A DNA stretch of 64,000 nt. Origin: Streptomyces rimosus. Lineage in GTDB: Bacteria > Actinomycetota > Actinomycetes > Streptomycetales > Streptomycetaceae. Positions 59,304 to 64,000 of this stretch are shown in pieces. Position numbers and translations under genes: made by a program. A model generated the notes under the pieces. The model saw only the letters and a list, made by a program, of their open reading frames with translations, ran no database searches and was not told the DNA's origin. Position 1 is the first letter of the stretch, and every line of letters starts with the position of its first letter. The stretch covers positions 7,818,501-7,882,500 of the forward strand of contig NZ_CP023688.1 of the NCBI RefSeq assembly GCF_008704655.1. Reading direction: 5' to 3'.

Positions 59304-59341
59304 GCCCAGGGCCCGTACGCACCCGCGTACGGGCCCTGGGC
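59304..59341 (+). terminator. Terminator of etfBA
   Basis: A perfect 17-bp stem (59304-59320 with 59325-59341), ACCC loop, 40 nt after the etfA stop. Confidence 0.9.
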
Positions 59342-59357
59342 CTGTTCCGGGGCGCGA

Positions 59358-59436
59358 GGGCTTACGTCCCGCACGCGGGGACGTAAGCCCCGGGTTCCGG
59401 GTCGCCCGGCGGGCACAACGGGGGTGCCGGAACCCG
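59358..59436. promoter_or_regulatory. Two further inverted repeats before the anti-sigma-like gene
   Basis: GGGCTTACGTCCC (59358-59370) with GGGACGTAAGCCC (59378-59390), and CGGGTTCCGG (59391-59400) with CCGGAACCCG (59427-59436). They directly abut each other and end 25 bp before the ATG at 59462. Confidence 0.65.
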
Positions 59437-59461
59437 ACCGCGGAACCGAAGGAAGACCCCC

Positions 59462-59797
59462 ATGATGCCGCTGCCCCACGCCCCGACCGACCCCTGCGTC
59501 CGTGCCCCGCGGATGCGCCTGCCGACGAGTCCCCGGGAGCCCCGCCCGGCCCGCGAATCGGTCAGCGCCGTCCTGGACCCCCACCGCTACGCGCTCGGCG
59601 ACGGCCGGGCGTGCCTGTCCGAGGTGGTGGCCAACGCCACCGTGGGCGGACCCTTCGCCGAGGACGGCCGGGGCCTGGAGGTCCTGGGGGCGCTCGCGGA
59701 CGGCTGGGGCTTCGACCGGACGCGGTCCGGGAAGTGGGTGTGGTTCCGCGTGCGCCACCCGCGCTCGGACACCGCCGAGAGGCAGGTGGCCGCGTGA
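59462..59797 (+). CDS. Truncated RsbW-like (HATPase) protein
   Basis: 111 residues. The start and end of an RsbW-type anti-sigma kinase are recognisable: SEVVANAT (N-box helix) and GRGLEVLGALADGWGFDR, KWVWFRV. About 40-45 residues that should lie between them, with the ATP-binding G motif (DxGxG), are missing without loss of frame. It probably cannot bind ATP. Its stop overlaps the GTG start of a SigB-family sigma gene, so it is read together with its presumed partner. Confidence 0.75.
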   Translation: MMPLPHAPTDPCVRAPRMRLPTSPREPRPARESVSAVLDPHRYALGDGRACLSEVVANATVGGPFAEDGRGLEVLGALADGWGFDRTRSGKWVWFRVRHPRSDTAERQVAA

Positions 59798-60651
59798 ACA
59801 CCGGATTCGCGTCCGTACGGGAGAGACCCGGGGCCGGACCGGCCGGGCTGCCCCTGCTGGAGGACGCCGGCGCGGTCACCCCGGAGGACGCCCGCGAGGT
59901 GTCCCGGCTCTTCTTCGAGCGGCTGGCCGGGCTTCCCGAAGGCGACCCCGCCCGCCGGTACGCGCGCGACTGCCTGATCGAGATGAACCTGTCCCTGGTC
60001 CACTTCGCGGTCCGCCGGTTCCGCAGCCGGGCCGAGGAGACGGAGGACATGGTCCAGGTGGGCACCATCGGACTGATCAAGGCGATCGACCGGTACGACC
60101 CCGCGCGCGGCACCCCGTTCAGCGCCTTCGCCGTCCCGTACATCGTCGGCGAGATCAAGCGCTTCTTCCGGGACACCAGCTGGGCGGTGCACGTCCCGCG
60201 CCGCCTCCAGGAACTCCGTATCGACCTGGCCAGGGCCCGCGAGAAACTCGCCCACGAACTGAACCGCGCGCCCACCACCTCGGAACTGGCCCGGCACCTC
60301 GAAATGGACGAGGAAGACGTCATCGAGGGCCTGTACGCCGGAAACGGCTACTCCGCCGATTCCCTGGACGCGCCGCCGGAGGAGGGCCACGCACAGACCG
60401 CCGGCGCAGCCCTGGCCGCGCGTCTGGGCGGCGAGGACCCCGACCTGGAAAAGGCCGAGAACGTCCAGGCGCTCAAACCGCTGCTGGACGGCCTGGAAGA
60501 GCGGGACCGGCAGATTCTGCACCTGCGCTTCGGCGCGGAAATGACCCAGACGCAGATCGGCGAGGCCCTGGGCATCTCACAGATGCAGGTGTCGCGCCTG
60601 CTCACCCGCATTCTCGCGGAACTGCGGGAAGGAATGCTGGAGGTGAATTGA
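59794..60651 (+). CDS. SigB/SigF-family RNA polymerase sigma factor
   Basis: 285 residues. Region 2 (about 70-140: EDMVQVGTIGLIKAIDRYDP, FSAFAVPYIVGEIKRFFRD), region 3 (about 145-215: VHVPRRLQELRIDLARAREK) and region 4 (about 235-282: LEERDRQILHLRFGAEMTQTQIGEALGISQMQVSRLLTR). This is the stress/sporulation sigma group (SigB, SigF, SigG type) controlled by RsbW-like anti-sigma factors. GTG start overlapping the upstream RsbW-like gene. Confidence 0.95.
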   Translation: MNTGFASVRERPGAGPAGLPLLEDAGAVTPEDAREVSRLFFERLAGLPEGDPARRYARDCLIEMNLSLVHFAVRRFRSRAEETEDMVQVGTIGLIKAIDRYDPARGTPFSAFAVPYIVGEIKRFFRDTSWAVHVPRRLQELRIDLARAREKLAHELNRAPTTSELARHLEMDEEDVIEGLYAGNGYSADSLDAPPEEGHAQTAGAALAARLGGEDPDLEKAENVQALKPLLDGLEERDRQILHLRFGAEMTQTQIGEALGISQMQVSRLLTRILAELREGMLEVN

Positions 60652-60674
60652 GAGAAGCGCGGCGCCTCCCGATA

Positions 60675-60722
60675 CGGCGAAGGCCCGTCTTCCGCGGATT
60701 GGCGGGAGACGGGCCTTCGCCG
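60675..60722. terminator. Bidirectional terminator between sigma gene and DUF5133 gene
   Basis: CGGCGAAGGCCCGTCT (60675-60690) pairs perfectly with AGACGGGCCTTCGCCG (60707-60722). It serves both convergent genes. Confidence 0.9.
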
Positions 60723-60727
60723 TCGGT

Positions 60728-60934
60728 TCAGGCCGCCCGCCGGTACTCCGCGTCATGCGTGCGCAGCAGACGGCGGGCCTCGCGGAGAGCGGCGGCCGGA
60801 TCGCGGTGGCCGGTGTAGACGCCGAGCGTGTAGGAGATGTCGTCGAGGCGGGCGACTTCCGGGGTGCCGTTCCGGGTGAGGCGCTGGTGTTCATGGACGA
60901 GGTCGCGCAGCACCTGGTAATTGATCAGTCGCAT
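60728..60934 (-). CDS. DUF5133 family small protein
   Basis: 68 residues: MRLINYQVLRDLVHEHQRL, then ARLDDISYTLGVYTGHRDPA and ALREARRLLRTHD, the core of DUF5133. Many streptomycete copies lie near stress sigma genes; function unknown. GAAAAGG lies about 5 nt upstream of the ATG. Confidence 0.85.
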   Translation of the reverse strand: MRLINYQVLRDLVHEHQRLTRNGTPEVARLDDISYTLGVYTGHRDPAAALREARRLLRTHDAEYRRAA

Positions 60935-61227
60935 GGGGTGGCCTTTTCTGTGCGGGGAACCGGGTGATCGTCGCCGGGGAATGCCGATTCATTCGCCTGC
61001 TGCCTTTTCGGTGCCCCGCAGTATGCGGGAGCGGCGGGATCTACGGCCTTTGATGTACGGGACTTCCGCCGGTTCGGAACGGTCCAACGGCCCCTTTTTC
61101 CGCCGCGCCCGAATTTCGTCACCTAGGGCCGCATATCCGGTGTCAGTAACGGACATCACAAGATTCTGGCGGCCGTCACAGGCCGGAATGGCCGGAACAG
61201 CCGGTGCGATGGACGGAAGGGGAGCAG
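60935..61227. other. Intergenic region
   Basis: About 290 bases between the DUF5133 gene and the FUSC gene start. Several T-rich patches (CCCCTTTTTCC near 61092, AATTTCGTC near 61114) point to promoters; no gene or RNA recognised. Confidence 0.35.
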
Positions 61228-62465
61228 GTGCGTGAGGAGAACACGGGGACGGCCGGGCGCCGCGCGTGCGCCGCGCTCGCGGCCGTGCGCCCGTCGCGCC
61301 TGCGGGACGGGCCCTGGGCCGTGCGGTGGCTGGTCGCGGTCCGCGCGAGCGTCGCGGCCGCCCTGGCCTGGCAGCTGTGCTCCAGCGTGTGGGGGACGCC
61401 GCGGCCCGCCCCGGCGGTCGTCGCCGCGCTGCTCGTCGTCCACCCGACGGTGTTCCGGTCCTGCACGGCGGGCCTCCAGTACGCGGCCGGGTGCACGCTC
61501 GGCGCGCTGATCGCGCTGCCCGCCGCGGTCCTCGTCGGGCCGACCTGGCTGAGCATGGGCGCCGTACTCCTGCTGTCCCTGCTGGCCGCCGGGCACGAGC
61601 GGCTGGGCGCGCACGGCCTGCACGTACCGATCACCGCGGTCTTCGTCCTGCTGCTCGGACCGAGCCACGCGCGGGAGATCGGGCCGCACCTGCTGCAGAT
61701 CGGGGTGGGCATCTGCGTCGCGGTGCTCTTCAACGCCCTGCTGCCCCCGCCGCTGCGGCTGCGCGCCGCCGAGGCCGCCCTCGACCGGCTGCGCGCGGAA
61801 CTGGCGCGGTGCTGGACGGGGTGGCCGACGCGGTACGCGAGGCCCGGCACCCGGACGAGGTTCTGGACCCGGGCCGGCGCGACCGCCTGACGGATCTCGT
61901 CGCCCGGGCCCGCGGCGCGCTCGGCCAGGCGCATGAAAGTCTGCGCTGGAACGTGCGCGCGCCGGACCGGCACACCGTCTGGCACCTGGACCGGCGGGTC
62001 CTGGAAAGCCTGGAGCGCGTCGCGCACGACACGGAAGCGGTCGTCGCCGCGCTCGGCGACCTCGCGGCGCAGCGCCCGGCCGCCGTGCGGCCCGACGCGT
62101 ACGACACGGACGGCACGGCGGAGACGGACGCCTGGGACCGGGAGTTCCGGGCCGGTTGCGCGCGGCTGCTGACCTGTCTGGCGCTGTGCGTCCGCGGCTG
62201 CCGGGGCGGCAGCCCGCACCCCGTCCTGCCCGCCACCCGCCGCGTGTGGCGGGAACTCACCGAACGCTGCGGCGACCGGCGCGGCAGCCTGGACGCGCGG
62301 CTGGCCGAGTGGCGCCTGCTGATGCTCCTCGACCGGTCGCTCCAGCACGTGGCGGGCGGACGCCACCGTACGGCGCAGGCTGCCCGGAACCGTACCGCCA
62401 CCACCGAACTCACCGCCGTCGCCGGGGAAGAAGCCCATGCCCAAGCCGCCGCCGAGCACCGCTGA
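61228..62465 (+). pseudogene. FUSC/aromatic acid exporter-like membrane protein gene, one-base frameshift
   Basis: The frame from the GTG at 61228 (AAGGGGAGCA upstream) encodes four to six helices of a FUSC/ArAE protein (VRWLVAVRASVAAALAWQLC, HVPITAVFVLLLGPSHAREI) up to about 61808, then runs into a stop at 61890. The natural continuation, VLDGVADAVREARHP to the soluble FUSC tail, lies in the next frame and ends at 62465. Adding one G in GCGCGGTGCTG at 61801-61812 joins them (ARVLDGVADA). It is a fresh mutation, an assembly error or, less likely, programmed shifting. Confidence 0.8.
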
Positions 62466-63477
62466 ACGTCCCACCGGGAAGGGGCGCCGCCGGACCGGAC
62501 GACCCACGGCCGGACGCCTCCGGATCGTGCGGTGTGCGCGCCTGCTGTCGCGCGCGCTCTTCGTCCTCGCCTTCGCCCTGTTCGTCCTGGCCATCGCGGC
62601 CGTGTCGATCGGCTCGCCGAACCGGGGCGCGGCCGGGCCGGCGTCCCGAGCGGCGGTGTGCACGGCACTGGCCGCCGCGCCGGTGGCCGCCGTCGGCGAG
62701 GCGATACGGCAGCGGCGGCGGCGCGCTCTGAGCCGGGCGGACAGCTCGGCCGCGACCGCGCAGCGGGTCCTGCTGCGCCCGCTCCCCGGCCGGATCGGGG
62801 ACCTGCGCCTGCGCGGCACCTACCTCCCGGCCCGCACCGCGCCCCGCAGCGGCGGCGATCTCTACGACGCGGTACGCGGCCCGTACGGCGTCCGACTGCT
62901 CATCGGCGACGTACGCGCCAAGGGGATGCTCGCGGTGGAGGCGTCGGCCGTACTCCTGCGCGGGTTCCGCGAAGCGGCGTACCAGGAGGAGACATTGACC
63001 GGGGTGGCCCGGCGGCTGGAGGGGGAGGCGCGGCGGCATATCGCGCGGCTGCCGGGCGCGGAGACGCCGGAACGGTTCGCCACCGCCCTGCTGGTGGAAA
63101 TCCCGTCCGGGCCGGTGGCCCGGGTGGTCCACTGCGGGCACCCGGAGCCCCTGCTGATCCGGGACGGGCTGGTACGGGTGTGCCCGCCGGAGCGGCCCGG
63201 CGCCCCCATCGGCATGGCCGACCTGGTGGGGACCGGGCACACGGTCCATACGCTGCCGTTCCGCGTGGGGGACCGGCTGGTGCTGTACACCGACGGGTTC
63301 ACCGAGGCGCGCGACGCGGCGGGGCGCTTCCAGCCCTTCGCCGAGCGGGTCGCGGAACGGGCCGCCGCCCCACTGGACGACCTGGTGGACGGGCTCCGCG
63401 CGGACCTGGTCCGGCACACGGGCGGGGAGCCGCGGGACGACGCGGCGCTGCTCGCCGTCGAGCGCGAGCCCCGGTGA
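62437..63477 (+). CDS. SpoIIE-type (PP2C) phosphatase with membrane anchor
   Basis: 346 residues. Basic N-terminus, one or two helices (about 33-85), then a PP2C domain (about 125-345): SGGDLYDAVRGPYGVRLLIG, DVRAKGMLAVEASAVLL, VVHCGHPEPLLI, LVLYTDGFTEARD. Related to the phosphatase at 11394-12533 but without close similarity in the membrane part. Its ATG lies 29 bp inside the end of the FUSC frame, so it would be coupled to an intact FUSC gene. Confidence 0.9.
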   Translation: MPKPPPSTAERPTGKGRRRTGRPTAGRLRIVRCARLLSRALFVLAFALFVLAIAAVSIGSPNRGAAGPASRAAVCTALAAAPVAAVGEAIRQRRRRALSRADSSAATAQRVLLRPLPGRIGDLRLRGTYLPARTAPRSGGDLYDAVRGPYGVRLLIGDVRAKGMLAVEASAVLLRGFREAAYQEETLTGVARRLEGEARRHIARLPGAETPERFATALLVEIPSGPVARVVHCGHPEPLLIRDGLVRVCPPERPGAPIGMADLVGTGHTVHTLPFRVGDRLVLYTDGFTEARDAAGRFQPFAERVAERAAAPLDDLVDGLRADLVRHTGGEPRDDAALLAVEREPR

Positions 63478-63503
63478 GCCGCGCCGTCCCCGCCGGGCCG
63501 GCC

Positions 63504-63977
63504 CTAGTCGCCGGTCGCGCCGTCGATCCGCTCGCGCAGCAGGTCCGCGTGGCCGTTGTGCCGCGCGTACTCCTCGATCATGTGGACGTACACCCACCGG
63601 AGGCTGATCGTCCGGCCGTCCTTCGTGGTGAAGGTGTCGTCCAGGCCGCGGTGGGCCACCGCCTGGTCGGCGGCGTCGATCTCGGCGCGCAGCGTGGCGA
63701 TCGCGTCCTCGGCGGTGGCGGTGTCCAGCACCTCGAAGTCCGCGTCCGGCTGCTCCTCGGTGTAGTACAAGGGCCCGATCTTCTGGCCCGCGACCCGGAA
63801 GCGGAACCAGCTGCGCTCCACCTCGGCCATGTGCCGGACGAGGCCGAGCAGCGTGAGGTTGGACGGTTCGGCGCTCGGCCGGACGAGCTGTTCGGGCGTG
63901 AGGCCGGCGCACTTGCTCAGCAGGGTGTCGCGGTGCCGGTCCAGCCAGCCCTGGAGCATCGTGCGTTCGTCCGCCAC
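63504..63977 (-). CDS. DinB-family (DUF664) protein
   Basis: 157 residues, GTG start at 63977, complete in the window. Four-helix DinB fold with His ligands: LTLLGLVRHMAEVERSWF (His49 area), WVYVHMIEEYARHNGHADLL (two more His). The family includes thiol-dependent S-transferases and metal-binding proteins; activity unknown. Confidence 0.92.
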   Translation of the reverse strand: MADERTMLQGWLDRHRDTLLSKCAGLTPEQLVRPSAEPSNLTLLGLVRHMAEVERSWFRFRVAGQKIGPLYYTEEQPDADFEVLDTATAEDAIATLRAEIDAADQAVAHRGLDDTFTTKDGRTISLRWVYVHMIEEYARHNGHADLLRERIDGATGD

Positions 63978-64000
63978 GTACGGCTCGGTGCGGCGGTCAA

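Overview
The window is very GC-rich with strong G/C third positions, long antisense shadow frames, many GTG starts and actinobacterial families throughout (FMN-riboswitch rib operon carrying a RibM transporter, GuaB1-type IMPDH paralogue, degenerate PriA, SpoIIE-type phosphatases, SigB/SigF-family sigma factor, DUF5133, DUF5134, DUF5995, DUF6421). It reads as a chromosomal segment of a Streptomyces or close relative. I see no rRNA, tRNA, CRISPR array, insertion sequence or prophage; most of it looks like chromosome core with small accessory patches.

Layout. 1-7.4 kb: end of priA, a small HTH gene, fmt, rsmB, rpe and a SorC-type sugar-binding regulator. 7.4-8.8 kb: a secreted guanyl RNase overlapping its barstar-type inhibitor, then a DUF2809 membrane protein. 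8.9-11.3 kb: a tandem pair of CNNM/CBS/CorC membrane proteins; a second, paralogous pair lies at 35.9-38.4 kb. 11.4-14.5 kb: a SpoIIE-type phosphatase divergent from guaB1. 14.8-22 kb: a cationic amino acid permease with an Lrp/AsnC regulator, a decayed VOC gene, a DUF218 protein, a secreted unknown, and an amidase plus flavin monooxygenase pair closely resembling DavA/DavB of lysine catabolism. 22-28 kb: DUF5995, secreted phospholipase A2, uracil/xanthine permease, thioesterase, and an MFS transporter divergent from a ROK repressor. 29.3-35.1 kb: FMN riboswitch, ribD-ribE-ribM-ribBA-ribH, then hisE and hisG. 38.4-42.6 kb: NTF2-like protein divergent from a TetR regulator, an orphan EccA-like AAA ATPase and a uridine-kinase-like protein. 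42.9-50.2 kb: C39 protease, HAD, PAP2, M56 protease, DUF5134, VOC, GNAT and GDPD genes. 50.9-54.2 kb: a tight DUF6421, SDR, PLP-lyase operon. 54.4-64 kb: B3/B4 protein, acyltransferase, thioredoxin-like protein, flavin reductase, etfBA, a truncated RsbW-like protein overlapping a SigB-family sigma factor, a frameshifted FUSC gene, another SpoIIE phosphatase and a DinB-family protein.

Most interesting. The promoter regions of the permease (14.6 kb) and of the DavA/DavB-like pair (19.2 kb) carry the same direct repeat (core GCAACGAA) with almost the same helically phased spacing, and the same 14-bp distance from the last copy to a possible -35 element. Together with the permease-linked AsnC-type regulator this suggests an undescribed lysine (or related amino acid) uptake and catabolism regulon. 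Other notable points are the internally deleted anti-sigma gene beside its sigma factor, the one-base frameshift in the FUSC gene, the DUF6421 operon, and several clean inverted-repeat operators in divergent promoters.
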